From positions 13,677,783-13,741,782 of the forward strand of contig CM026429.1 in assembly GCA_014871385.1 (NCBI GenBank): DNA of 64,000 nucleotides, read 5' to 3'. Positions 1-11,026 of the stretch are shown in pieces. The translations under genes and the position numbers were made by a program. This stretch comes from Ceratodon purpureus. Lineage: Eukaryota > Streptophyta > Bryopsida > Pseudoditrichales > Ditrichaceae. Position 1 is the first letter of the stretch; each line of letters opens with the position of its first letter. The notes under the pieces were generated by a model. That model was not told the origin of the DNA, did not search any database, and saw only the letters and a list, made by a program, of their open reading frames with translations.

Positions 1-38
1 CATCGTGTGTGATCCCCTTCTGTGCTCTACTGTGCAGG
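1..38 (+). other. 3' end of an intron
   Basis: The first bases end in a pyrimidine-rich tract closed by CAG at about 36-38, which looks like a 3' splice site leading into the open frame that follows. The open frame begins without a convincing ATG, so the true start of that gene probably lies upstream of the window. Confidence 0.4.
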
Positions 39-975
39 GCTGTCTTCAGGTGTTCCTGAAAAGCTCTTGCAGGATTTGACAGAATACCTGGCTGAGCAAA
101 AGGCAAAACAAAAATTGAAGAAATCAGTTTGTTTATCGTCTGTGAGCCAGTCTATTTGGGATAATCTCCAACGGCTGGAAGGCTTGAAAATGACCTTTAA
201 AGCTATCGGCTCTGAACCCAAGTGCTTGAGTGATCTGCCTGCATTCAGTTGGGACGATAGGCTGGAGAAGTCACAGGCTGATAGGTACATTGTACACTTA
301 AACGAGATAAAAAGTGGGCCGGCGTGGAAGCTGATTGATGCTGCAAATAATCATCCAACCCTTCTATCTGGTTTTTACGGTGGTTGGAATTTTAAAGGCA
401 CCACAGATGTGGCTTTTGTACATCGGAAAGTAAGCATAATTATGGAACGCAGTGGGTTGAAGTGTATCTTTGAACTGAAGAAAGAGCTTCGAGCTGGTGG
501 TCATCAGAAGGCTTGGATTCAGACTGTGATTTGTCTTGTGATGGCTAACGTTTTTGCGTCGCAGTTCAAACCTTGTGCTGTCCTTACCGACCTGGTTGAT
601 ACTTGGCACTTATTTTGGATGGATGGATCAACAATATTTTGGTCTACTTTTGAGTCGAGGGCTAGTGCTGTTGGGTACATTGAGGAACTTCTGCAGGATT
701 CCGACGGCAACGAAATGGGCACTTCAGAGGCACTGGCAGGTTGTGCACATCCGCATGGTGAAAATGAGGATCTGCAATTTATAAAGAGGCGAAAGATGTA
801 TGAGCCTCCAGAGATGGATAACTTGAAGGATTTGGTTGGTTTAATACCTGATGAAGAAATTCTGAGTGCTCGAGCCCAAATTGGCGTTCAGCAGCTTCAG
901 AAGCTGCTGCACATACCCTCGTTCTCCGGTGTACCAGATGTGGATATGCCTTGGTCATCTCACATATACTCTTAG
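39..975 (+). pseudogene. PD-(D/E)XK nuclease-like domain protein, 5'-truncated by the window edge, probably decayed
   Basis: This open frame of about 310 residues has no good ATG at its start and looks like an internal exon. Residues 118-175 (counted from position 22) carry GTTDV, then FELKK about 20 residues later, then a helix with a glutamine. This arrangement (D129, E151, K153) resembles the D...ExK...Q signature of restriction-endonuclease-fold domains seen in Crinkler-type and related plant and oomycete proteins. About 1 kb downstream on the same strand lies a broken kinase C-lobe, so the two may be parts of one nuclease-kinase gene. The frame ends at a TAG at 973-975. Another frame at about 964-1000 briefly reads LLGGISGTVW, reminiscent of a kinase glycine loop, which hints at a frameshift. 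The fold assignment is inference from motif spacing. Confidence 0.45.
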
Positions 976-2004
976 GAGGAATTTCTGGAACTGTTTGGAA
1001 TCACCGGTCGCTTGTCAACAGATTTTGTTGCATTTGCACATATATGCTTCGACGAGGCAGGTGCAATTGCAGGCAGCGAGGGTGTCGTCCAGCAAGGGCA
1101 GCGGCGGAGAAGAGACGACGCCATGACTGCGGCAGCAGCGATGCTGGCGAGGGGGAAGGAGGCCTTCGGATAAGGGACCCACGGATTCGCAGGACGGATC
1201 TCACGGGGATAGGGGGGTGATCAGGGCCCCACGGAACTTATCCCTCGACCTCGGAGGTCTGTTATGGAATTTCAGTTTAGGCTACGTGGCAAATGGGGAG
1301 GGCTTTGTTGGTCGTTTACATGGGGGCCTTATCTCGTTTGAAATTTGAGAAGCTCATGGTCAAAAATTGGGTCTGTGATGCTTGAGTAGAGTGGCGTGAA
1401 GAAGAATTCCTATCTCTTTTTGAGACTAGGGCGTACAAAGAGGTTTCAGAAATCGAGGGTATAAAACATTCTGGCATACAGGAATGACATTCAATGGTTG
1501 TACTGAAATTTAAATTCAGATTTTGTGTGCATTTCTCAATCAAATGTTCTGAGTGATGTCTTGTTGGAAAGCTACTTTAAATGTACTACTCATGAGCTAT
1601 AACAGACCCTCTAAGTCAGAGTATTGAGATCACAACAAGAAATTGAAAACGGACACTATCGGATCTTGTAGGAATAGGATACTATGGGGTTCAAGAATGT
1701 TGAAGCTCTGTACAAACTCTTTGTCAGAGAGCTCTTTACACGTGTAACTTGTAAGTAACACAAACAACAGCAAATGTATTGTTTATAAAGCAACTGATTT
1801 TCAGATTCAGTTGAACTTACAAACCAGGATCACATTGGGACAAGCAAAACTATTTGAAATGCATCTCATGCACATAGATGGCTTGTATGTCACTCCAAAT
1901 ATTGGAACTTTGTAAAGGTACATGTTATATTGAAGATAGGGTTGTGTTCTGTCTGGAGTAATCTCTCTAGAATGTACACGTTTGGTTGCGCCCAGCGCGT
2001 TAAA
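976..2004. other. Gap between the nuclease-like frame and the kinase fragment
   Basis: No sustained reading frame or RNA gene is visible. If the flanking fragments belong to one ancestral gene, this stretch would have held the kinase N-lobe and catalytic loop. Apart from a few residues resembling a glycine-rich loop near 964-1000, no HRD or DFG motif could be read. Confidence 0.4.
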
Positions 2005-2467
2005 TCAGTTTCGGATGCAACAGTGGAGCCCTTCAACTCGAAAATTGGTACTGCTGGGTATACTGCACCCGAGATTCTGAGGTGCCGAGAATTTTATGAA
2101 GAAGCACCTATAAATCCGCAGAAAGTGGATGTATACAGCTTCGGAGTTGTAGCCTTTCAGGTGCTCACAGGAGCCACAGGTAGTGACATTCTCCGACGAT
2201 ACAGTAGAAGAGGAGTTATGAGACCAGATGGAGATAAACTTCAGTGGAGACCAGATCGTCACTTCAACTTTGGAACCCTGGAACCTGATCACTTGGCATT
2301 GCTAACCCTCATAAAGGAGTGTTGGGCGTCGTCACCCGAGTGTCGTCATAAGGGGTATCGTGAAACTTGAGGCAAGCGTAGACACCGATGTAACAATTCT
2401 ATCCGCAGAAAGTGCACAAACTTCAGTTCTTATCAAATCTTGCGTGTGGATGTTTACAGGGTTGTGA
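2005..2467 (+). pseudogene. Protein kinase C-lobe fragment, frameshifted
   Basis: The translation shows activation-segment and C-lobe hallmarks: GTAGYTAPEIL (subdomain VIII), KVDVYSFGVVAFQVLTG (subdomain IX) and IKECWASSPECR (subdomain XI approach). The main frame ends in a stop at 2368-2370. The +1 frame from 2348 continues with GIVKLEASVDTDVTIL and stops at 2465-2467, as expected for the end of a kinase domain, so one frameshift near 2343-2348 separates the two halves. The N-lobe, the VAIK lysine, the HRD catalytic loop and the DFG motif are not present upstream in any clear frame. It cannot encode an active kinase as it stands. It probably belongs with the nuclease-like frame 1 kb upstream. 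Confidence 0.65.
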
Positions 2468-5108
2468 AAGGCTGATCGTATATTTAGTTGTTTCTAAGGA
2501 TTCGAATGCATTTGTTTGTGTAGTATGCATCTCCGGTAATCAACTGTGAACGTCGCAAGGCACCGAATAATGCCAGGAGTGCGGACGAATTCAACACTCT
2601 GCACGCATATAGCAGTACATGATCATTGGCTGGAATTTCTCACGGAATCTTCGAAACCATCGGTATCTACCCCTCGGTACACTTCGGTAAGGTCAGTGTG
2701 AGTGGCATTAATTCTGGAAGGTTGAGAATTTGGAGTATGAGGCGCAGTTGAATAGATATCCACATCCTTTTTGCCATCCAACCCTTTGTAATCATATCAG
2801 ATAGTTCAGATGACAATGTGCTCATGAGTACCTTGCAACTTGGAGCTTAAAGTATCTTCACGTGTTATTTTGATCACCTGTCGTTTGTTAATATATTATC
2901 TTCCATACAAGCATCTCGAGAGTGTGTTAATTATCTGGCTTCTTGGTCCAGGACTCAGAAAGATCTGTAGTTGGGTTAGAGCCTATGCTGTATAAGGTCG
3001 GAAACACACATCACGGTACTCAGCTTACAATTTGCTCTCTTCAATCCGAAGTATTTGAAAGTGGATTTTTTTTTGTTGAATGGGGAGGCTGCAATAAGAG
3101 GCAATTAGAGGGAGTGGTTACAGACAACCGATTGATCTGATGATGCTGGAGTTCCTCCTGGCTCATTTTTCTCCTGGCTATTATGAGGTTGGGAAATCTC
3201 ACCTTCAGGGCTTTCTCCGATGTTCATGACAATGCTGTTCAACTCTCCGCGGCTTTTCATCATCTTCAATTCCTGCATGTACAAGGTACTAATCCAAGTT
3301 TTACAACACCTTGTGCACAGTGTCAGTGAATACTCCAGGGATTGTGAAACACATGCTTGAATTTTTCCCTTCGTGCTTCATGAAAATGTTAGTAAACGTC
3401 CTTAGCTCAGATGAATCTCAGAAAGGGCCAACTTACTGATTAGCTCAGCGTGCAAAGAGTCCGATATCTCGACCTTCATTTGATACAGAACTCAGAAGTA
3501 TTCTTCTTGAAGCAACTCTGAGACCTACTAAATTGATTATCACATTGGTCGTACATGATCCTCACAAAAATACAGTAACCATTCGTCACAGATGGCAACT
3601 CAGCTGAAAACTTAGATCTTGAGCCCTAAACTTCCTTGATCATTTCTCACAAAAAACACTCTAAAAGTTCCATTTGTAAAGCAAAAAACAAAATAACTAG
3701 AGAAGATTTCTTTGCTTCTTCAACCGTGAGATCTTGTTTAGAAAGTACTTGAAGATCAAGCCCAAAAAATATCACTAAATTTGACCGCAAGGGTTGAAAG
3801 ATCATAAAATTTGAAGTAAAAAATATTGGTTTTTTTGTCCAATCTAAATAGGATCAGCAAACTTTGACTTCTCTTTGTATCAAATTTTTGCACTATAGAA
3901 GTTGGAGGTTTTATACTAATGCGGTGTACATGATGTTAGTTACTTGTACACCAAAATTTAGAGGTTGCAAATAAATGGAGCTTTGTGAAAAAAATAATGA
4001 AAGGAACATAGGTTCTTGTTATTGTTAATACTCATTTTAATTTTTTGTTAACCTAGATTGTTATAGAATGTGAATCCATACAATCAAAACAAAAGCTTAT
4101 GTCTATTATTAAAGTAGAAAAAAAAGATTTTAAAATACACTAAATCTCTATGTTTTACATAATAAGGAAAAAAAAAATTTGTATTGTCACCGAAAAGGGT
4201 AAGAAAACTTTGACTCTTTATAAAGTGAAATTTTTCCCCTAAAAAGGATTTTTTTTTTGTTAATCTCAAATTTGGCAATCATATTAGTTATTAGTTACTT
4301 CTATAAAAAAATCTCACACGTAGTTGAAGGTTGTAGCTAAATTTTTGAGCTACTTTAGAAGTAGAAAAACACTTTGGACATCATTAATTTTTGTTTCCAC
4401 TTTGGACATCATAAATATTCTTTTGAATGTCTAGTGCAAGATAGAATTATAATCCTGAAAAACTCTTTCAAATTCTCAAAAAAAACTCAAAAGATCAAAA
4501 TTAAAATTGACACGATAAGCACTTGCCTTATATCTCAAAAAGCCCACTCTAGGACAATTGTCCTTTAGGAATGAACAACAATTGTTGTAAAGTATAATAA
4601 ATTGTGATTAACTCCTCAAGGACGGAGGGGTATTTCCACAATTTTTCAGTACCTACAGTGCCATTCTTGCATTTTCCAAAGTGAGTCAAATTTGAGAATC
4701 ACTATAAGCTATTTAACCGTAAGATCTTTGAAATTAGTAGGCTACTAAAATCTATACCAAATTTTGGGTTTGGAGAAGCAACGGATGAGAAGATAATAAC
4801 ATGTGAAGTTTGGAAGATTAGTGAATTTCTGAAATACTATTAGTGAGTTTCCGAGTTTGATTGAAATTTTCTAATTCAAAAATATATAAAAACTTGGCAA
4901 CTAAAGCTAATTCTCTTCTCAAGTATGTTAGGAACATGCCCAATTTTTTAAAGATTTTTTCAAGTTACCAATTTGGAGAAAATGGATTTGACATAAGTGT
5001 CACTCTGAATTTTACTTTTATCAATATGGCACTTTTTGGAAAATTCAAAAGGATTTTTGATAAATCCTAAACGGTGAAGCTATAAAAGAGTGGTTATACA
5101 AGCAAACT
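2468..5108. other. Intergenic, increasingly AT-rich
   Basis: Only short, unconvincing frames occur on either strand. From about 3,700 onward the sequence is AT-rich with many A and T runs and has the look of old, degraded non-coding DNA. No gene or structured RNA was recognised. Confidence 0.5.
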
Positions 5109-5109
5109 C

Positions 5110-5169
5110 AAAAAAATGCTAAAAAAAAATGCTAAAAAAAAATGCTAAAAAAAAATGCTAAAAAAAAAT
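5110..5169 (+). repeat. Minisatellite, 13-bp unit
   Basis: About four head-to-tail copies of a unit made of nine adenines followed by TGCT. The copies are almost identical, so this is a recent local expansion inside AT-rich DNA. Confidence 0.85.
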
Positions 5170-6169
5170 CCAGAAGGAGAGATCTTCATTTCAGTTTTCA
5201 ATGTGCTCAAAGTTTGGTTGATCCACTGTAAGTGAAAACACACTAACTTCACCGCAGAAACATAGGACCAACTCATGTTCTTTCTTTTTTCTAAAATCAG
5301 GGTTTTACTTTTTCACTAAATGTTTAGCATATCCTTATTACCAACTTGATTCTAAAGAGGTTAGGAACAAAAAACACTCAAATCCAATCCTTCTAGGGCA
5401 TTTTATTGGATTTTCTATCTCTGGCGCAACCCGAAAGTGGTTGCTTTGTCCTTTGGGGGCTAGAGATTTTGAGAGAACTAAATTGCCTTACTTTAATAAC
5501 GACATAATACCAAGTTGGGCCTACTAACAGAGAACGTCGACTTCAAGGTTGTACTAAAGCAAGATGTATGCGTTTATTTTCTAAACCCCGAGCCCACGAC
5601 GATCAAAGAGAGATAGAAGCAGTCACAAAATAGTAAGAAAACAGAAAACCGAATGCATTTCGATGACAAGTTCTTCTAGTCAAGCCTGTTGAGCACAGAC
5701 AAAGATTGCTGAAATATAGTAAGGAAATAATGTAGTGGCGATAATACAACAACAATAAAAGCGTCCTGCTAGGTCTGGATTACCATTGTGTGCGCATCAG
5801 CGGTTCCACAAGCCATCATGGTCTTCTCAACTGTCGGCATTAAATGAGGTTCCTCAAGTTTCTTCACCTGAAATAAAATCATTCAAGTACAACATTGTCA
5901 TATTACAGTATTCATCTCCACAAATAAACTGATATACATCAATACAACGATAGGTCTCAAGTTATCGTCATTGCAAACTTTTATCTAATTTGCAGCCACA
6001 TGCTACCACGAACTACCCAATTCCATAACATAAACATTTATCTCAGTAGACCATTGAGACAAAAATTTAAAGGATCATATAAAAGGTACAAGAAAACTGA
6101 GAGGAAGGAGCAAAGCTCAATATCTGTAACTCTGAATACCACTTCCAGCGATCTTATCCGTTAGCTATT
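5170..6169. other. Intergenic region upstream of the retroelement relic
   Basis: No gene recognised. The stretch may contain degraded internal retroelement sequence, because recognisable integrase residues begin immediately afterwards, but no reverse transcriptase, RNase H or protease motif could be read here. Confidence 0.4.
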
Positions 6170-7111
6170 CCTTACAAATGGGTAGTTGATTTAATTGCAA
6201 TGCCTATGGAACTTAAACAGAAGAAGTATTTGGTGCTTGCTCAAGAGGATTTGTCAAACCAGGTAGAAGGACGTACTCTACGGACAAAAGAGACTAAATC
6301 AGTGTGTTGATTTTTGTTGGGAGAGGTCATTTGCTACTATGGTTGTATAAAAAAAATTACAACTGACAGAGGGGAATTGGATGCTAAAGCAGCACGGGAG
6401 TTTTTTGGCAATTTGGGGATTAAACTTGCATTGACATCAACTTACAATCCAGAGGGCAAGGGTAAAAGTGAGCGTGGACATGCTCCAAATTATTAAGACG
6501 TTAGTGAAATCTTGTGATGGTAAACCGAGTAATTAGCCAAGGTTATTACCTTTTGCATTATGGGCTGACCGTACTACCCATAGTTCTGTTACTAGTTACA
6601 TGCTTGCAAAGTTGATGTTTGGCCAGAAGCAGGTGATGCCAATTGAAGAAGTTGTGCCTACATGGGGTATATTGCCATGGAGAGATGGACTTATAAGAGA
6701 AGAGATGTTAGCATTACAAATTCAGCACTTGAAAGAAGACCAAAGGATATTGAGCTTGCTATTACAAGGTTGAAGGAAGCAAAGGAAAAGAACAAAGACA
6801 AGTTTGACCGCAAACATCGATTACGATCTCAACCAATTCAAAACAAAGATTGGGTGTTGGTTTATGATAGTAGCATGGACAATCAACATAATACAGTAAT
6901 GAAGTTTCTCAAGCAATGGTTTGGTCCATATGTTGTGAAGCAAGTTTATGACAATGCTACATATTTGTTACGAGAATTGGATGGTCCTGATTGGAAGATT
7001 CCAATTGCTGGCAAGTGTGTGAAGTTATTTGGACGTCGTGGAGAAAATCAGTTGTTTGAGAAGGCCAATGAAGACATTGAAGGAGTTGAAGCGGAAAAAA
7101 ATGAGGACTAG
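6170..7111 (+). pseudogene. Ty3/gypsy retrotransposon integrase region, decayed
   Basis: Broken frames together read as the pol C-terminus of a Ty3/gypsy element. From about 6,177 comes an integrase core with the first acidic residue in WVVDLIAMP, the second in TTDRGE (about 6,362-6,379) and the glutamate in GKSERGH (about 6,460-6,480), spaced as in DDE integrases. The frame is broken by a TGA at about 6,307, stops after 6,495 and at least one frameshift near 6,700. The long frame from 6,662 carries the integrase C-terminal region, with KFLKQWFGPYVV and TYLLRELDG, typical of gypsy elements. No gag, protease or reverse transcriptase is visible upstream, so the copy is both 5'-truncated and mutated. 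It is inactive. Confidence 0.85.
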
Positions 7112-7198
7112 GATGAGGATCGAAGCTTTGAAAACCAGTAGAGGCCCACATTATTTTTTGTTCTAAATTAGCACATACTAGTAGATGTGCAGGTTTAG

Positions 7199-7230
7199 AA
7201 GGGGTGGATGTCATGATGTAGGCCGTCTAT
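7199..7230 (+). mobile_element. Candidate polypurine tract and start of a 3' LTR
   Basis: Shortly after the integrase frame a purine-rich run (AAGGGGTGGA, about 7,199-7,208) precedes TGTCATGATGTAGG. This fits a polypurine tract followed by an LTR opening with TG. The other end of the LTR and a 5' partner were not found in the window, so the call is tentative. Confidence 0.4.
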
Positions 7231-7617
7231 TAGTTTAAAATAGACATTTATCTTATTTCATTTTAATTCCTTACTGAGAATCAGTAATGCCAAGGTTCAC
7301 TAGTAGTTATTTTTAGCTTTTGAGCTCACTTTTATTTTTGATTGTTTAGACTGGTAGTTCTCATGGTCTTAGTGCCCATCCTTACATCATTTTCCATCTT
7401 GTGTTGATCTTGCAGATATTGTGGTGTTTATGAGGGTTTTGATATTGATAGTATTGAAGGTTGTAGAAGAGGTTTGAATATAATAAAATTAAGTTCGAAT
7501 TTAATTGATATTCATATAAATTATACAACACTATCACAACTAGAAACCTTGTGTTTTCCAAATAGACCGCAGTCATTACGACAACGTACCCTACCGACAT
7601 GGCTAGGGCATAGATCT

Positions 7618-7920
7618 GACACTTAGGGCCTCCTACTATGTAAGTTGGGCAGGCAAAAAAAGCACTAAAAGACAAGAAGTAAACACCAATTGTTTTGCTA
7701 GCTTTGATGAATGGAGAAGAAGGATTTCAAGGTTCACCAATATCAGTGGACAAGCTCATTGGTGAAAAGTAGTCAAGCTTGAAGGGAATCAATATGTGTG
7801 GCACTCTTACTCGACCTCTCTCCACCCACCAGGTCCACATAGAAGTGTCCTTGTTCAATTTGGCCCTGTAGCTCTTTGCCCGCCCGGCTTACATGGTAGG
7901 AGGCCCTTAACCCCTAAGTG
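7618..7920. repeat. Imperfect inverted repeat (about 35 bp arms)
   Basis: The reverse complement of 7,620-7,653 matches 7,877-7,920: both contain CTTACAT-GTAGGAGGCCC and end in TAAGTG, with a 7-base insertion in the right arm. The arms flank about 225 bp. This could be part of a transposon end or a rearranged fragment of the diverged repeat described next. Confidence 0.6.
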
Positions 7921-8465
7921 TCCAATGCATATTTGTTGAAATCAAGACCTTTTTCAATTCATTCCAATCAAACTTTTTCTTAAAAAAAAATCCTTATAAA
8001 TCAATTGTACCAATTGGTAGAAGAGAGACACTTGTAACTACAAGGAAAAGGACATGTCCTTTGATAGTACCATTGAAAAGATTATAATAGTCAAACATGA
8101 AAAATTCCAAATTGGAGTTATAGGAATCCATCGCTAGGGCGCTCAAGGATTATGGCTTCTTGCCATGTGAATCGAGTGGGCAAAGTTCCATTAGAAGAGA
8201 AGAAGATCCCATCCAAATCTTGCCAACCTCGGTGAACGGAGAAAGAGAGTTTCAGGGTTCACCAAAATTGGTGGACAAGCCTATTGGTGGAGGTTGGTCA
8301 AACTTGAAGGGAATCAATACGTGTGGCATTCTTACTCGATTTATCGCCACCCCTTGGGTCCATATGGAAGTATCATTGTTTTTTTGACATTGTAATTGTT
8401 CTTATGAGCTTTGTCTGCCCGGCTCATATGGCAACATGCCCTTAATCCTTGAGTGCCCCACGCCT
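7705..8465 (+). repeat. Diverged direct duplication (7,705-7,930 and 8,228-8,465)
   Basis: Two segments of about 230 bp, roughly 525 bp apart, share long blocks such as GAAGGGAATCAATA followed by GTGTGGCA and a region containing GCCCGGCT with CATGG. Identity is roughly three quarters by eye. No intact protein is encoded. They are probably remnants of one repeat family, not a gene duplication. Confidence 0.6.
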
Positions 8466-9412
8466 AAGGTGACCAAAAGTGTTTCCCACATAGTTTGTAA
8501 GTCCAATTCAAAGTGTTGTAACTTTTGCATCCAATGTTTGAATTTAATAAAAATTGTTGAAAAATCTTTATTCTGTCTTCTAGTTTGTGTAGTAAAAGTT
8601 TTAGATCAATCTAAGATGTATTGATATTTTGGTAGCCATTTGAATTTCATGGGGTCAATTTTAGTTCACCAAATTGCATTTTGATGGCTGCAATTTTTGG
8701 GGCTTGTATCTCCTTCATCCAATGTTTGTTTTCAATCAAATTTAGTAAGTTAGATTCCCCTTGAAGTCTAATTATTGTGGTAAGAATTTCATATCAATCC
8801 AAGGTTGTATTGAATGTTTGGGAGGAATTCAAAGTTTTTCATATGCCTCTTGTATACTGAAGATATTACTTTTGGCACTTCACGGCTCTTTTCTTGTCAT
8901 GACCATGCTCGGTTCCAATTGCTTTGTGTCCATTTCTGTATGGCTCACTGCATTGTACTTGTTGTCTCTACCCGTTGGGTGCGTCCAAGGGAGCTGATGA
9001 AGCCCTGCCCTTCCCAAATCTCAATGCCACTACCAACTTGTTCTTGTGCGGCATAGGAGATGCAGCGTGTTTGGATTCGAACTGCAATCCTTGTACCTGA
9101 ATCCTGAGGTAAGCACCTTTTTCTGGTCAATGTGATTGTTGTTGCATGTGCTCTCTCCGTCCGGCTTTTGATAAAATCTCATTTCTGCAGACTGGCTGAA
9201 GGATTATGTATTATGTATTAGAATTGCTGAAGGTTTAGGGTTTATGTTAGTAAATTCTTCTCTTGTTGTAGGACTTTAACCACCCTCTTGAGGCTGCTCT
9301 GATACGAGTGACACCCAAGCGGCATCGAAGTAGTTGGGTTTTGAAGATTAGTCATCATCGCTTGTACTAAGTTTATGTCAGTTGATATTACAGTACCATA
9401 TTGAGGGTAATT
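8466..9412 (+). other. Upstream region of the F-box gene with a likely 5' UTR intron
   Basis: No coding gene was recognised. Near 9,108 there is a strong donor (CCTGAG then GTAAGC), and near 9,381-9,392 an acceptor-like TTGATATTACAG lies 20 bases before the F-box ATG. These would define a 5' UTR intron of about 280 bases. A core promoter was not identified. Confidence 0.4.
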
Positions 9413-11026
9413 ATGGCGGCAGGCGGCATGTCAAACCAACTCATGTACGTAGCACGAGTCTTGCGAGATCAACTGGACGATCTGTTAGAAGGCACGGCAG
9501 AAGCACCGCGCTTGAGAAGTACTCTGGAGTTTGCTGCACAGCACATTCTTGTCTCTCGAGATGCTCCGAGCAACAATGTAGTGGGCTCTCGGCGAAAGGG
9601 AAAGGAAAGAGCTACAACAAATGCTGGAAGATTCTATGGAAGTTCTTCTTCCGAGGAGTTACTAAACCCTAGGCTTTGGAGCACTCTTCCATCGAAGCTT
9701 GTTATACGCATATTTGCTCATCTTCCGTTGCCGAAAATGAAGCTTCTCCGATTGCTCTCGAAGAATTGGAAGCGGAGGATAGATTCGAAGGACTCCTTTT
9801 TACGGAACTATTATAGAGATAACACCGATTTCCGGCAAGTATGGGATGAAGCTTGTACAAGCAAGTTTGCTCTTATTTGTCCTGCGCAGATCATGGACGA
9901 TGGTGGACCAGGATGGTATCGGCAGGGGAAATTCTGGGTGAATGCTTTTGATTTGAGAACAAACAAATGGTATTCGGCTTTGTACAAGGCTGATCCTAGT
10001 TGGCATAATCTCACAGTTTGCGCATGTGATGGCGGTTTAATATGCTTCATGTATAAGGTCGAGGACGAGATGATGGGGATTATGCGACAATTTATATATC
10101 GGCCTACTAGGGGGACGCGTCAGGATATAGTGCGTTTTGTTGTGTGGAATCCAGCAACAGGTGACGAGGTTGAAGTTCCTCTACTACGTCTTGATGTTGA
10201 AGATGATGAGAACGATGAGAACCATGACTACGATTCAGATGATGAGTTCAACGATGAGAACCATGAATACGATTCAGATGACTCATGTCTTCCTCGGAGT
10301 AAGTTTCACAGACTCCACACTCATCCAGAAGCAGTGAAGCTCCTTGTGGACCGCGAATCAAAGCATTACAAGCTGATGGTGGTGAACTCAAGAGGCAAGA
10401 GGGGCAATTATGAAGTAAGTGTGTATGAGGGCGGATCAAGTGGTTGGACAATACAAGAGAATTTTCCGGATAACGTATCTGGTTATACGCAACGTTGTGC
10501 GCTAAAGCCATTGGAGCGGATTCCAACAGGTGCATGGCTTTATGAATTTCCAAAGCAAACCCTCAGGCATTTGAAATTTCCGAAAGGTGAACACATATCA
10601 GGGAGACGTACAATTATAGCGGTGAATTCTGTAGTTACAGGAGACCAAGTTTTCCTCCTGTACCGAATCGTGGGCATGCAAGTTTATCAAATTGTGGAGT
10701 ACTTTTATGAAGCGGGGAAGTTCAGAGAAGTGAAAGTCCAAAGTTGTAGCCCTCTCGACAATCTCCCACAGGTTGATCAATACACATTGAGGCTCGATTC
10801 ATGCCAGGGGTTTCTGATGGTGTCTGCTTATCCCAAAAGCTTCTCCAGTTCTCATCAACGTCACTGGTTTTGTGACTTGCGTACTGGTAGGTGGCGGAGA
10901 CTTCCACCATTGGCCGAGGACAAAAAATTTAAGGTAGACAATGTAATGTGTGAGCTTCAGTGGAATATTGTGCCTAGAAAAATATATATGATGCTTGGAG
11001 ATGGTCGCAAAGTCCTTATAAGGTAG
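9413..11026 (+). CDS. F-box protein with an acidic insert
   Basis: A single uninterrupted frame of 537 residues. The open frame extends four codons upstream, but the first ATG is at 9,413 (TTATGGCGG) and is chosen as the start. Residues about 89-123 (LWSTLPSKLVIRIFAHLPLP followed by KMKLLRLLSKNWKRRI) match the F-box, which binds SKP1 in SCF ubiquitin ligases. The remaining ~400 residues are rich in aromatic and beta-strand-like stretches (WNPATGDEVEVP, WFCDLRTGRWRRLPPL), as in F-box-associated or kelch-like substrate domains, though no canonical kelch repeat was confirmed. Residues about 261-292 are a highly acidic Asp/Glu/Asn stretch made of two 13-residue repeats. The N-terminal ~88 residues are unrecognised. 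The gene is isolated, with no neighbour suggesting a substrate. The F-box call is firm and the target is unknown. Confidence 0.85.
   Translation: MAAGGMSNQLMYVARVLRDQLDDLLEGTAEAPRLRSTLEFAAQHILVSRDAPSNNVVGSRRKGKERATTNAGRFYGSSSSEELLNPRLWSTLPSKLVIRIFAHLPLPKMKLLRLLSKNWKRRIDSKDSFLRNYYRDNTDFRQVWDEACTSKFALICPAQIMDDGGPGWYRQGKFWVNAFDLRTNKWYSALYKADPSWHNLTVCACDGGLICFMYKVEDEMMGIMRQFIYRPTRGTRQDIVRFVVWNPATGDEVEVPLLRLDVEDDENDENHDYDSDDEFNDENHEYDSDDSCLPRSKFHRLHTHPEAVKLLVDRESKHYKLMVVNSRGKRGNYEVSVYEGGSSGWTIQENFPDNVSGYTQRCALKPLERIPTGAWLYEFPKQTLRHLKFPKGEHISGRRTIIAVNSVVTGDQVFLLYRIVGMQVYQIVEYFYEAGKFREVKVQSCSPLDNLPQVDQYTLRLDSCQGFLMVSAYPKSFSSSHQRHWFCDLRTGRWRRLPPLAEDKKFKVDNVMCELQWNIVPRKIYMMLGDGRKVLIR
10211..10288 (+). 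repeat. 39-bp tandem repeat inside the F-box gene
   Basis: Two in-frame 39-bp copies start at 10,211 and 10,250. Each encodes NDENH(D/E)YDSDD plus two residues. The repeat lengthens the acidic insert without changing the frame. Confidence 0.9.

Noticed and set aside
9061..9110. A tRNA T-loop-like GTTCGAATCC on the minus strand
   Set aside because: No matching acceptor, D or anticodon stems could be folded around it. It more likely lies in the 5' UTR exon of the F-box gene.
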